A DNA stretch of 64,000 bases, taken from contig NZ_CP025611.1 of assembly GCF_002868735.1 (NCBI RefSeq), positions 1 through 64,000 on the forward strand, in the 5' to 3' direction. The notes under the pieces were generated by a model. That model searched no databases, was not told where the DNA came from, and worked only from the letters and a program-made list of their open reading frames with translations. Below, one piece after another: positions 45,533-54,109 of the stretch. This DNA is from Niveispirillum cyanobacteriorum (GTDB lineage Bacteria > Pseudomonadota > Alphaproteobacteria > Azospirillales > Azospirillaceae). The stretch's first letter is position 1, and every line of letters begins with the position of its first letter. The translations under genes were made by a program, and so were the position numbers.

Positions 45533-48500
45533 TTACGCTCCCAGTTCCAGAAGCGAAGCATTGCCGCCGAAGGCCGTCGTGTTGACGGTCAGCGTCTTTT
45601 CCGTGACGAAGCGGTGCAGATAGTGCGGGCCGCCGGCCTTGGGACCTGTGCCCGACAGGCCCTGGCCGCCGAACGGCTGTACGCCGACCACCGCACCCAC
45701 CATGTTGCGGTTGATGTAGGTGTTGCCCACCGGCAGCGTCTTGAACAGGTTCTGGGCGCGGCCTTCCAGGCGGCTATGCACACCGAAGGTCAGGCCATAA
45801 CCGGTGGCCGCGATCTCCGCCGCGACCTTGTCCAGCTCCGATGCCTTGAAGCGCACGATATGCAGGATGGGGCCGAACACTTCGCGCTTCAGACGCGACA
45901 GGTTGTCGATCTCATAAAGGCGCGGGCCGAAGAAGGTGCCGTTCTGTACCGCATCGGGCACGCTCACGGCCTTGATCAGGCGCGCCTCGCCGTCCATGCG
46001 GCTGGCATGCGCGATCAGGATGTCGCGGGCGTCATTGTCGATGACGGGGCCGACATCGGTCGCCACATCCATCGGGTCGCCCAAACGGATCAGGTCCATG
46101 GCGCCGGCCAGCATGTCGGCCAGCTTGTCCGCAATCTCTTCCTGCGCGAACAGGACGCGCATGGCCGAACAACGCTGGCCCGCCGACTGGAACGCCGAGG
46201 TCACGCAATCATCCACCACCTGCTCCAGAAGGGCCGTACTGTCCACGATCATGCAGTTCTGGCCACCCGTCTCCGCGATCAGGGGCACGATGGCGCCGTC
46301 GCGGTCGGCCAGGCTGCGGTTGATCAGGCGGGCGGTTTCGGTGGAACCGGTGAAGCAGACGCCGGCGATGCGGGTATCGGCGACCAGGGCCGCCCCCACC
46401 GTCGCGCCGTCACCGGGCAGCAGATGCAGGACATCGCCCGGCACGCCGGCCTTGTGCAGCATGCGCACGGCCTCTGCTGCGATCAGCGGGGTCTGTTCGG
46501 CGGGCTTGGCGATCACGGCGTTTCCGGTCACCAGGGCGGCCACCACCTGACCCACGAAAATGGCCAGCGGGAAGTTCCAGGGGCTGATGCAGGCAAAGGT
46601 ACCGCGACCGGTCAGATGCAGCTCGTTACGCTCTCCCGTTGGGCCGGGCAGCAGCACGGGCTTCAACCCGGTGCGCGCCTGGGCCGCATAGTAACGGCAG
46701 AAATCCACGGCCTCGCGCACCTCGGCGATGGCGTCGGGCAGGGTCTTGCCCGCCTCGCGCACCAGCAGGGCCATCAGGGCGGGCGTGTCGGCTTCCATCA
46801 GGTCGGCGGCGCGGTCCAGGCAGGCGGCGCGATGATCGGCCCCCTCGCGGTCCCACTGCTTCTGTGCGGCAACCGACAGGGACAGGGCGCGTTCAACCGC
46901 CGGCTTGTCTGCCAGCACCACCGTCCCCACGGTACGGGCGCGGTTGGCCGGGTCGGTCACGGGCTGGGTGGGGCCGGACAGTTCGACACCGCCCACAATG
47001 GGGCCAGCGGTCCAGTTGCGCGACAACGCCGCCTGCATCTGTTCGGTCAGGGCCGCCACCTTTTCCGGGGCCGTCAGGTCGAAGCCTTTGGAATTGGGAC
47101 GCTCGGCACCATAAATGTCGGCGGGGGTGGGGATGCGCGGATGACGCAGCATGCCATTATTCTCCAGGAAGGCGGCCGGGTCGGCGACCACGTCACTGAC
47201 GGGCACGTCCGGGTCCATGTAGGCGTTGACGAAATTGCTGTTCGCGCCGTTTTCCAGCAGACGGCGTACCAGATAGGGCAGCAAATCCTCATGGGTACCC
47301 ACTGGCGCATAAATGCGCACACGCGGGAAGGCGGGCAGGACCTCGCGCGCCGCCGTGTACAGCAGCTCGCCCATGCCATGCAGGCGCTGGAACTCCAGAT
47401 CGCGATTGTCGCCGGCCAGATGCAGGATGGCGGCGATGGTATAGGCATTGTGGGTCGCGAACTGCGGATAGATCGCGTCCTTGGCCGCCAGCATCTTGCG
47501 GGCACAGACCAGATAGGACAGGTCCGTCGCCGCCTTGCGCGTGAAGACCGGATAGTCCGGGTGGCTGGCGATCTGGGACATCTTGATCTCGGTGTCCCAA
47601 TAGGCCCCCTTGACCAACCGCACCATCAGGCGGCGGTTGGCAGCGCGTGCCAGATCAACCAGCCAGTCGACCAGCAGATGCGTGCGCTTGGAATAGGCCT
47701 GGATGGCCAGACCCAACCCGTTCCACCCGGCCAGATCGGGATCATGGGCCAGCGCCGCCAGGATATCCTGCGACAGTTCCAGGCGGTCCGCCTCTTCGGC
47801 ATCGATGGTCAGGTTGATGTCCCAGCGCTTGGCCTGAAGCGCCAACCCCTTCACGGCGGGCACCAGCTTTGCCATCACATCTTCATGCTGCGCCTGGACA
47901 TAGCGCGGATGCAGGGCCGACAGCTTGATCGACACGCCGGGGGCGGCCACGGGGCCACGGCCCGCCGCCTCTGCCCCCACGGCATCAATGGCCTTCACAT
48001 AGGCATCCAGGTACCGCGTCGCCTGTTCCCAGGTGCGGGCCCCTTCGCCCAGCATGTCATAGGAATGGACGGTGCCGGTGGGTCGGGCCTTGCGCGCCTC
48101 CGCCATGGCTTCCTTGATGGTGCGGCCCAGCACGAAATGCCCGCCCATGACGCGCATGGCCTGACCCATGGCTGTACGGATCACGCTTTCGCCCGACCGC
48201 GCCACCATACGCTTCAGGAAGTTGCCGGCATCCCGCTCGCCACCGCGCTCCAGATCAGTGATCTTGCCCGTCAGCATCAGGCCCCAGGCGGCGGCATTCA
48301 CAAAGGCGCTGTCGCTGCGGCCCAGATGCGCATCCCACTGACCCTGCGCGATCTTTTCGGCGATCAGCCGGTCTGCCGTCTCCGGATCGGCGATGCGCAG
48401 CAGGCATTCAGCAATGCACATCAGGGCCACGCCCTCATTATTCGACAGGCCGAATTCCTGCAGGAAGTTATCCAGCGGTCCCAGTTCCCGCCGGCGCAGA

Positions 48501-48649
48501 CGTGCCGCCTCCACAATCGCCACGGCCCGGTCATGGATCCCCGCGCGCTCTGCAGTGGTCAGCCCATGGCTGCGCAGCAGGCCGGTGACAACAGTGACCT
48601 CATCGGCATGCTTGGCCTTGCGCAGGTCGTTCAGAACGGTGCCGGACAT
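45533..48649 (-). CDS. putA: Bifunctional proline dehydrogenase / glutamate-semialdehyde dehydrogenase
   Basis: A 1038-residue enzyme that oxidises proline to glutamate in two steps. I start at ATG 48649, with GGAG eight bases upstream; an in-frame TTG upstream is unlikely. The flavin-dependent proline dehydrogenase barrel fills about 150-470 (VSIKLSALHPRY, then VRLVKGAYWDTEI). The aldehyde dehydrogenase half has GRGTFACISPWNFPLAIF, the FTGSTETARLI motif, glutamate in LIAETGGQN and the catalytic cysteine in SAGQRCSAMRVL. There is no N-terminal ribbon-helix-helix domain, so it does not repress itself; the divergent Lrp-type protein takes that role. Confidence 0.97.
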   Translation of the reverse strand: MSGTVLNDLRKAKHADEVTVVTGLLRSHGLTTAERAGIHDRAVAIVEAARLRRRELGPLDNFLQEFGLSNNEGVALMCIAECLLRIADPETADRLIAEKIAQGQWDAHLGRSDSAFVNAAAWGLMLTGKITDLERGGERDAGNFLKRMVARSGESVIRTAMGQAMRVMGGHFVLGRTIKEAMAEARKARPTGTVHSYDMLGEGARTWEQATRYLDAYVKAIDAVGAEAAGRGPVAAPGVSIKLSALHPRYVQAQHEDVMAKLVPAVKGLALQAKRWDINLTIDAEEADRLELSQDILAALAHDPDLAGWNGLGLAIQAYSKRTHLLVDWLVDLARAANRRLMVRLVKGAYWDTEIKMSQIASHPDYPVFTRKAATDLSYLVCARKMLAAKDAIYPQFATHNAYTIAAILHLAGDNRDLEFQRLHGMGELLYTAAREVLPAFPRVRIYAPVGTHEDLLPYLVRRLLENGANSNFVNAYMDPDVPVSDVVADPAAFLENNGMLRHPRIPTPADIYGAERPNSKGFDLTAPEKVAALTEQMQAALSRNWTAGPIVGGVELSGPTQPVTDPANRARTVGTVVLADKPAVERALSLSVAAQKQWDREGADHRAACLDRAADLMEADTPALMALLVREAGKTLPDAIAEVREAVDFCRYYAAQARTGLKPVLLPGPTGERNELHLTGRGTFACISPWNFPLAIFVGQVVAALVTGNAVIAKPAEQTPLIAAEAVRMLHKAGVPGDVLHLLPGDGATVGAALVADTRIAGVCFTGSTETARLINRSLADRDGAIVPLIAETGGQNCMIVDSTALLEQVVDDCVTSAFQSAGQRCSAMRVLFAQEEIADKLADMLAGAMDLIRLGDPMDVATDVGPVIDNDARDILIAHASRMDGEARLIKAVSVPDAVQNGTFFGPRLYEIDNLSRLKREVFGPILHIVRFKASELDKVAAEIAATGYGLTFGVHSRLEGRAQNLFKTLPVGNTYINRNMVGAVVGVQPFGGQGLSGTGPKAGGPHYLHRFVTEKTLTVNTTAFGGNASLLELGA

Positions 48650-48700
48650 CGCCGTAACTCCGAGAAACGCGGGGGTTTTGAATTGCTCGGAGTATGGCAA

Positions 48701-48778
48701 ATTCTCTGGACGATTTTTCTCCAAAGAAAGGGTTTTGACAGGATATCATCTGGTCATAGTGACATTTTGCCAGAGAAT
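48701..48778. promoter_or_regulatory. putA-putR intergenic operator region
   Basis: In the 132-base divergent gap, ATTCTCTGG (48701-48709) and its exact complement CCAGAGAAT (48770-48778) face each other across 60 bases, as paired half-sites for an Lrp-type regulator could. A TTGACA at 48735-48740 points towards putR; its -10 partner is weak (TAGTGA). Confidence 0.5.
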
Positions 48779-48781
48779 ATC

Positions 48782-49270
48782 ATGCCCGCTGATTCCGCAG
48801 CTGCGAAGCTGGACCGCATCGACCAAAACATCCTGCGCATCCTGCAGGAAGATGGCCGCATCTCGAACGTGGAACTGGCCCGGCGGGTGAACCTCTCCCC
48901 CACGCCCTGCCTGGAACGGGTGCGCCGGCTGGAACGCGATGGCTTCATTCGCCAGTATGTGGCCCTGTTGGACCCCGACCTGCTTGACCGGTCGCTTGCG
49001 GCCTTTATCGAGGTGCGCCTGGACCGCACCACCCCAGACGTCTTCCAGATCTTCGCCGACGCCGTCCGCCGGTTGGATGAGATTCAAGAGGCCCACATGG
49101 TGGCCGGTGGCTTCGACTATCTGATCAAGGTCCGCGTCGCCGACATGGCCGCCTACCGCGCCTTCCTGGGCGACAAACTCTCCTCCATCCAGGGGGTCGC
49201 GCAGACCCACACCTATATTGTGATGGAGGAAGTGAAGAATACGCATGTGGTGCCGGTGGTAGGGCGATAG
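48782..49270 (+). CDS. putR: Lrp/AsnC-family regulator of proline use
   Basis: A 162-residue regulator. The N-terminal helix-turn-helix (KLDRIDQNILRILQEDGRIS, then NVELARRVNLSPTPCLERV) is followed by a RAM ligand-binding domain (AFIEVRLDRTTPDVFQIFAD and GGFDYLIKVRVADMAAYRAF). It is divergent from putA, the standard place for PutR, which activates putA in response to proline in other alphaproteobacteria. The gene symbol rests on that context. A much longer open frame continues upstream antisense to putA and is not coding. Confidence 0.93.
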   Translation: MPADSAAAKLDRIDQNILRILQEDGRISNVELARRVNLSPTPCLERVRRLERDGFIRQYVALLDPDLLDRSLAAFIEVRLDRTTPDVFQIFADAVRRLDEIQEAHMVAGGFDYLIKVRVADMAAYRAFLGDKLSSIQGVAQTHTYIVMEEVKNTHVVPVVGR

Positions 49271-49384
49271 GGCGGCGGGCGGACTATGGTTCGGCAACAA
49301 AATCCAGACAAGCCTGAATAACTGAGGTTTGACAAAATGCATAACATTTGACATGGTGAATGGCCGCAGCATGAGGACTAAGAG

Positions 49385-49888
49385 ATGCAGATCACCGCTG
49401 ACCAATGCCGTGCCGCACGCAGCCTATTGAACTGGACACAAGACCAACTTGCCACCAACGCCGCTGTATCCCGTGCTACCGTCGCCGATTTTGAGTCCAG
49501 CGCGAGACAGCCAATGAAGAACAATCTCCGCTCCATCGCGGATTGTATGTTCGCTGCTGGGGTCGACTTTATCCCTGAGGAAGGCGATCTCGGTGTTGGT
49601 GTTCGGTTTAGCAAACGCAAGATCACCTACATTAACAATGTAAAAATCAACCGATTTGATCGCATTGCAACAATCCCGATGCGTTACTCAAGCGAGGACT
49701 TTGTTTGCGTTATCGGTCTCGACGACGTGGACGACTATTATCGAACTAACTTTTCTACTGACGGAGAAATCTCGAAAGCAATCAGTGATATGCTTCATAT
49801 TGTTCTGACCGCAGCCGAGCGTTATGCACCGACTAACATCAAGGACAGGAAGCTGATTGTTACCTATGACATGTTGGACAGCAGATGA
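49385..49888 (+). CDS. XRE-type helix-turn-helix protein with unknown C-terminal domain
   Basis: A 167-residue protein. The Cro/CI-type helix-turn-helix lies at about 4-58 (QCRAARSLLNWTQDQLATNA, then AVSRATVADFESSARQPMKN). The remainder (about 75-167) is a separate domain with INRFDRIATIPMRYSSEDFV, then GLDDVDDYYR and a final KDRKLIVTYDMLD, which I do not recognise. GAGGA lies about 12 bases before the ATG. Base composition is clearly less GC-rich than the core genes, which suggests recent arrival. No obvious target operon is adjacent. Confidence 0.82.
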   Translation: MQITADQCRAARSLLNWTQDQLATNAAVSRATVADFESSARQPMKNNLRSIADCMFAAGVDFIPEEGDLGVGVRFSKRKITYINNVKINRFDRIATIPMRYSSEDFVCVIGLDDVDDYYRTNFSTDGEISKAISDMLHIVLTAAERYAPTNIKDRKLIVTYDMLDSR

Positions 49889-50053
49889 GGAGAAGCAGGG
49901 ATGGCTTCAATGTCTGCTGCCGGAAAGCAGCGGGGACTCGTCGAACGACCACGATGGGGCGAAATGCAGCCAGCAGGGCCAGTCTCCTCCTTGTTCCGAA
50001 CCCGACCCTGGCCTATATCATGGTATCTATCGCCCACTCGCCGGGAGACAGCC

Positions 50054-50314
50054 ATGAGCCAAACAGCAAAACTGTTCACCAATGGCAGGAGCCAAGCAGT
50101 TCGGCTCCCGGCGGCGTTTCGGTTCGATGCCAAGGAAGTGTTCATCCGGCAGGACCCGGTGACGGGTGACGTGATCCTGTCACGCAAGCCGGCGGATTGG
50201 GCAGGATTCCTGGACCTGCTTAAAGGGACCGACGTTCCGGATGATTTCCTGGGAGCCGGTGACCGCCAACAGGATGCTCATGCCCGAGACCCGTTCGAGG
50301 GATTGGACGGTTGA
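50054..50314 (+). CDS. vapB: VapB-type antitoxin (AbrB fold)
   Basis: An 86-residue protein. The swapped-hairpin DNA-binding part reads [20 protein letters not shown] and the toxin-binding tail is acidic and short. CGGGAGA sits nine bases before ATG 50054. It should bind its own promoter and block VapC. Its stop overlaps the vapC start (TTGA). Confidence 0.9.
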   Translation: MSQTAKLFTNGRSQAVRLPAAFRFDAKEVFIRQDPVTGDVILSRKPADWAGFLDLLKGTDVPDDFLGAGDRQQDAHARDPFEGLDG

Positions 50315-50712
50315 CTCGCCATATGCTGGACACCAACAGCGTCAACCACCTGCTGCGGGAGCATCCGGTGGTGGTCCGGCGCGTTGTGGCAGCCCCCATG
50401 GCCTCGCTGTGCCTTTCTGCCGTCACCGAAGCGGAGTTGCGCTATGGGCTGGCCAAACGACCTGAAGCGACCCGACTGCACCGCGTCGTGGGTGAGTTGC
50501 TGTTGCGCCTGGATGTCCTGCCCTGGGAGAGTGAGGTGGCGCGGACCTATGGCGCGTTACGGGCGGGGATGGAGCGGCAGGGCAAGGTTCTGGCACCGCT
50601 GGACCTGATGATCGCCGCACATGCCATCGCCACAGGCTGCACCCTGGTCAGCAACGATCAGGCATTCGCGCATCTGCCCGATCTTGACCTGGAGGATTGG
50701 ACCATCGGGTGA
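50311..50712 (+). CDS. vapC: VapC-type PIN-domain toxin
   Basis: A 133-residue PIN-domain RNase. The four acidic positions are visible: D in [13 protein letters not shown] in [12 protein letters not shown] in [12 protein letters not shown] and D in TLVSNDQAF. These proteins cleave tRNA or rRNA when VapB is lost. The start is TTG 50311, coupled to vapB; ATG 50323 also leaves the domain whole. The gene looks intact, in contrast to the broken pair at the left edge. Confidence 0.92.
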   Translation: MTRHMLDTNSVNHLLREHPVVVRRVVAAPMASLCLSAVTEAELRYGLAKRPEATRLHRVVGELLLRLDVLPWESEVARTYGALRAGMERQGKVLAPLDLMIAAHAIATGCTLVSNDQAFAHLPDLDLEDWTIG

Positions 50713-50941
50713 GGACGGCACGCTGTCCCCCACCGGCCATGTGGTGCCAAGGCTGACTTTTCCGCCCGTTTGTGCCATACTGTCCGCAACGATGTCGCTG
50801 CGCGTGCGCACGCCGGAGCCGTCGATGCGGATACTCCGTCGGTCGTGAAACACCCCCTTATTTTATGTTGCATCATGTTGCACGTCGCGCCGCCGGACGC
50901 GCCCTTCCTTACCACCAGGATCAAAGCCCGAAGGCACCGAC

Positions 50942-51310
50942 ATGACCCAGGACGCAACCTATCTCGCGGTTTTCACCAGCAATAAGAACAGTCCGCGCTG
51001 GCGGGCCTGGTACGCGATGAGTGAGGCGGAGAAGCGGGCCACGGATGAGCGGGGGCTGGCGGCACTTGCCGCCTGGGATGAAGCGCATAAGGATGTGATC
51101 GTCTATCAGGGCGGACCGCTGGGGCCGACCAAGCGCACCTCACCCGATGGCATCGCCGATGTGGTGAATGAGCTGACCGTGTTCGTGGTGGTGCGGGCCC
51201 CGTCGCATCAGGCGGCGGCGGAGATGTTTGCGGGGCACCCGCATTTCACCATCTTCCCCTGCGACAGCGTCGATGTCATGCCGCTGCTGGGGCCGAAACA
51301 GGATGCTTGA
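50942..51310 (+). CDS. YciI/YCII-related protein
   Basis: A 122-residue protein with the YCII (DGPF) alpha-beta fold: TYLAVFTSNKNSPRWRAWYA, then YQGGPLGPTKRTSPDGIADV and AAAEMFAGHPHFTIFP. The family has small enzymes and unknown members; some are encoded beside ECF sigma factors, but none is adjacent here (the DUF6596 sigma factor is 12 kb away). The 229 bases upstream hold no gene I can support. Confidence 0.85.
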   Translation: MTQDATYLAVFTSNKNSPRWRAWYAMSEAEKRATDERGLAALAAWDEAHKDVIVYQGGPLGPTKRTSPDGIADVVNELTVFVVVRAPSHQAAAEMFAGHPHFTIFPCDSVDVMPLLGPKQDA

Positions 51311-51319
51311 GGGGTTGTC

Positions 51320-51667
51320 GTGACGCATCGAGTTTACGCCATGAGCTTCGCCAACCTGTACCCGCTCTATGTCGCCAAGGCGGAGAAGAAGGGGCGCACG
51401 AAGGTGGAGGTGGATGAGATCCTCCGTTGGTTCAGCGGCCACAGCCAGGAAAGCCTGGAGGCGGAGATTGCGGCTGGGACGAACCTCCAGGACTTCCTGA
51501 CCCAGGCCCCCGCCCTGAACCCGGCCCGCAGCCTGATTACCGGTGTCGTCTGTGGTGTGCGGGTAGAGCAGGTGGAAGAACCGCTGATGCGGGAAATCCG
51601 CTATCTGGACAAGCTGATCGACGAGTTGGCGAAGGGCAAGGCGATGGAGAAAATCCTGCGCGGATAA
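51320..51667 (+). CDS. DUF2200 family protein
   Basis: A 115-residue protein starting at GTG 51320 ([20 protein letters not shown], then [20 protein letters not shown] and a short helical C-terminus with [16 protein letters not shown]). It matches the DUF2200 pattern, a small cytoplasmic family of unknown function related to E. coli-type YdhH/TfoX-neighbour proteins only by size. It is nine bases after the YciI gene, so they are likely co-transcribed. Confidence 0.82.
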   Translation: MTHRVYAMSFANLYPLYVAKAEKKGRTKVEVDEILRWFSGHSQESLEAEIAAGTNLQDFLTQAPALNPARSLITGVVCGVRVEQVEEPLMREIRYLDKLIDELAKGKAMEKILRG

Positions 51668-51677
51668 GGCGTTGGCC

Positions 51678-52427
51678 CTAATCCAACACCCGCGCCACCT
51701 TGCGCAGGCCCAGCGCATTGGTCAGGACCATATCGTCGGCGCGGCGCAGTTCCTCCACGGTTACCGCCCGCTCCTCCGCCCGCCAGTTCTTGAGAAGGGC
51801 GGCGCGCATGGTGCCGGGCAGGGCACCTTCGGCCACGGTCGGCGTCACCCAATGCCCGTCCAGAGACAGGAAGATGTTGGCGGCAGTCGCCTCGGCCACG
51901 CGGCCCTGACTGTTCAGCATCACGGCATCATCGGCGCCCCGCGCCGTCGCCTCCCGCCTTGCGATGATACTGTCCAGATAGTTCAGCGTTTTCAGCCGCG
52001 ACAAGGGCGATTTCTCGTTCCGGCAGGTGGTCCGCGCGATGACCAGCCGGGCCGGCGGTGCCTCTGCCGGGATACGGCCGGCGGCCAGCATCAGGGTGGG
52101 GGCGGGGGTATCGGGTCGGGGCAGGCCCCGCGGGCCGGGGCCGGCGGTCAGGGTCAGGCGCACCGCCGCCTCCCCCTCCATCCCGTTGGCCCCCAGCAGA
52201 CCCAGGATGGCATCATGCAGGATCTGGTCGCTCAACGGGACCGGTAGGCCTAAGAAATCCGCGCCGTCGCGCAGACGCTTCAGATGGGCGTCCAGGCGCA
52301 GGGGCACGCCGGCCTTGACCGCGATGGTCTCAAACAAACCATCGCCCAGGGTCAGGCCCCGGTCATGGGCCAGCAGGGCCGGCTTGTCGGCGGCGACGAA
52401 ATCGCCGTTCAGCCAGATGACGCTCAT
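51678..52427 (-). CDS. pabC: Aminodeoxychorismate lyase (class IV aminotransferase fold)
   Basis: A 249-residue PLP enzyme of fold type IV. It has WLNGDFVAADKPALLAHDRG, DGLFETIAVKAGVPLRLDAH, the PLP lysine in SRLKTLNYLDSIIARREA, and GRVAEATAANIFLSLDGHWV. It releases pyruvate from aminodeoxychorismate to give p-aminobenzoate for folate. Branched-chain aminotransferases look alike, but the four-base overlap with pabB makes PabC the likely role. Confidence 0.88.
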   Translation of the reverse strand: MSVIWLNGDFVAADKPALLAHDRGLTLGDGLFETIAVKAGVPLRLDAHLKRLRDGADFLGLPVPLSDQILHDAILGLLGANGMEGEAAVRLTLTAGPGPRGLPRPDTPAPTLMLAAGRIPAEAPPARLVIARTTCRNEKSPLSRLKTLNYLDSIIARREATARGADDAVMLNSQGRVAEATAANIFLSLDGHWVTPTVAEGALPGTMRAALLKNWRAEERAVTVEELRRADDMVLTNALGLRKVARVLD

Positions 52428-53890
52428 GCCGCCCGCTCCCCCGCCTCATCCACCGCGATGGCGGGGGGCCAGGCCATGGCGGGATCAAGGGCGGTCAGGA
52501 TGGCCTTGGCCTTGGTCAGGCTTTCCTGATACTCCGCCTCCGGCTCGCTATCGGCCACGATGCCGCCGCCGGCCTGCACCTGTACCCGGTCGCCCGAAAT
52601 CGCGGCGGTGCGGATGATGATGGAGCTGTCCATGGCCCCGTCCCAGCCGATCCACATCACCGACCCGCAATAGGGGCCGCGCCGGGCGGGTTCCAGCTCA
52701 TGGATGATCTCCATGGCCCGGATCTTCGGCGCGCCGGTGATCGACCCCCCGGGGAAGCTGGCGCGCAGCAGATCGACGGGGCCCAGGTCCGGTTTCAACT
52801 GGCCCGTCACGACGGAGGTCAAGTGATGGACGGTGCGGTAGCTTTCCAGACCCCACAGGCTGGGCACCTTCACCGACCCGATCTGCGCCACCCGTGACAG
52901 GTCATTGCGCAGCAGATCGACGATCATCAGGTTTTCCGCCCGGTCCTTTTCCGACGACAGCAGTTCAGCGGCCAGTTCGGCATCGCGCGCCGCATCGGCA
53001 TGGCGGGGACGGGTTCCCTTGATGGGCCGCGTCTCAATCGCACCATCGGCGGACAGTGACAGGAACCTTTCCGGCGACCCCGACGCGATGGCCCGACCGT
53101 TCCCGAGGTTCAGGAAGGCGGAGAAGGGGGCGGATGTGCGCGGGCGCAGGCGACGGTATGCGTCCCAGGGGGTGACACCGGGGCGCAACCGGCCCAGAAA
53201 ACGCTGGGTCATGTTGGCCTGATAGATGTCGCCGGCCCGGATATAGTCCAGGATGCGCGCCACCCGGTCACGGTAGGTGGCGGGCGACAGCTCCGCCTCC
53301 CACCCCGGCCTGCGCAGCAGACCGTCGCCATTGTCACGGGCGAGTGGTGGGGCCTTGGTCAGTTGATCGTGAAGCGAGCGTGCCAGTTCCTTCGCACGGT
53401 CGGGCCGGCGGGCCGGATCTGATTCGCGTTCCCCGCCAGAGATGACCCAGGCCCTGTCCTGCGCATGGTCGATGACGGCGACAGTATCGTACAGGCCGAA
53501 GGCCATGTCGGGAAGGTCGATGCCGGTCTTCTGCGGCACGGGCAGCCGCTCCAGATACCGGCCCAACTCGTACCCCATCACACCCACGGCACCGCCGGTG
53601 AAGGGGGGCAGGCCCGTGGGCAGGACCCGCGCAAAGGGACGCAGCGCCTGTTCCAGGGCCGTGAAGGGGTCGACGGTTAGCCGGGTGCCGTCTTGCGTCA
53701 CCGTCCCGTCGCCCGCCACTTCGATCCAGGAGAACGGATCGGCTGCCAGGATGGAATAGCGCGCGCGGCTCCCATCCGCTGCACCACCATCCAGCAGTAT
53801 GGCCCCCTTCTGCCCCGCCAGCACCGCAAACGCGGCCAGCGGGTCGGGCAGGGTCAGGGGCAGGACATGGAGGGTCGTGGCGGCGGTCAT
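52424..53890 (-). CDS. pabB: Aminodeoxychorismate synthase component I
   Basis: A 488-residue chorismate-using enzyme. The C-terminal domain has IETRPIKGTRPRHADAARDA, SEKDRAENLMIVDLLRNDLS and PGGSITGAPKIRAMEIIHEL, plus DSSIIIRTA at the end. TrpE is similar, but the overlapping pabC gene argues for PabB. Start choice is between ATG 53890 and ATG 53902. No pabA is in the window, so the glutaminase must be encoded elsewhere. Confidence 0.92.
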   Translation of the reverse strand: MTAATTLHVLPLTLPDPLAAFAVLAGQKGAILLDGGAADGSRARYSILAADPFSWIEVAGDGTVTQDGTRLTVDPFTALEQALRPFARVLPTGLPPFTGGAVGVMGYELGRYLERLPVPQKTGIDLPDMAFGLYDTVAVIDHAQDRAWVISGGERESDPARRPDRAKELARSLHDQLTKAPPLARDNGDGLLRRPGWEAELSPATYRDRVARILDYIRAGDIYQANMTQRFLGRLRPGVTPWDAYRRLRPRTSAPFSAFLNLGNGRAIASGSPERFLSLSADGAIETRPIKGTRPRHADAARDAELAAELLSSEKDRAENLMIVDLLRNDLSRVAQIGSVKVPSLWGLESYRTVHHLTSVVTGQLKPDLGPVDLLRASFPGGSITGAPKIRAMEIIHELEPARRGPYCGSVMWIGWDGAMDSSIIIRTAAISGDRVQVQAGGGIVADSEPEAEYQESLTKAKAILTALDPAMAWPPAIAVDEAGERAA

Positions 53891-54109
53891 GAGCGGGACC
53901 ATAACCGGGGTGGGCGGGTTCAACAATGGCCCGCTTTCGCACGCCAACCCCTGGCATCATGCCCTGCCCAACCCATATCCCATGGGCGTTTCCTTTCGCG
54001 CCCTGAGTGCGGGATGGGGAACTTCATCGTAACGGGGTTGTTTCACCTCTGGTCGTGCGGCTGCCTTCGCGGTTAGTGTGGGCGGGTTCGGTATCAATCG
54101 GAACGGGTC

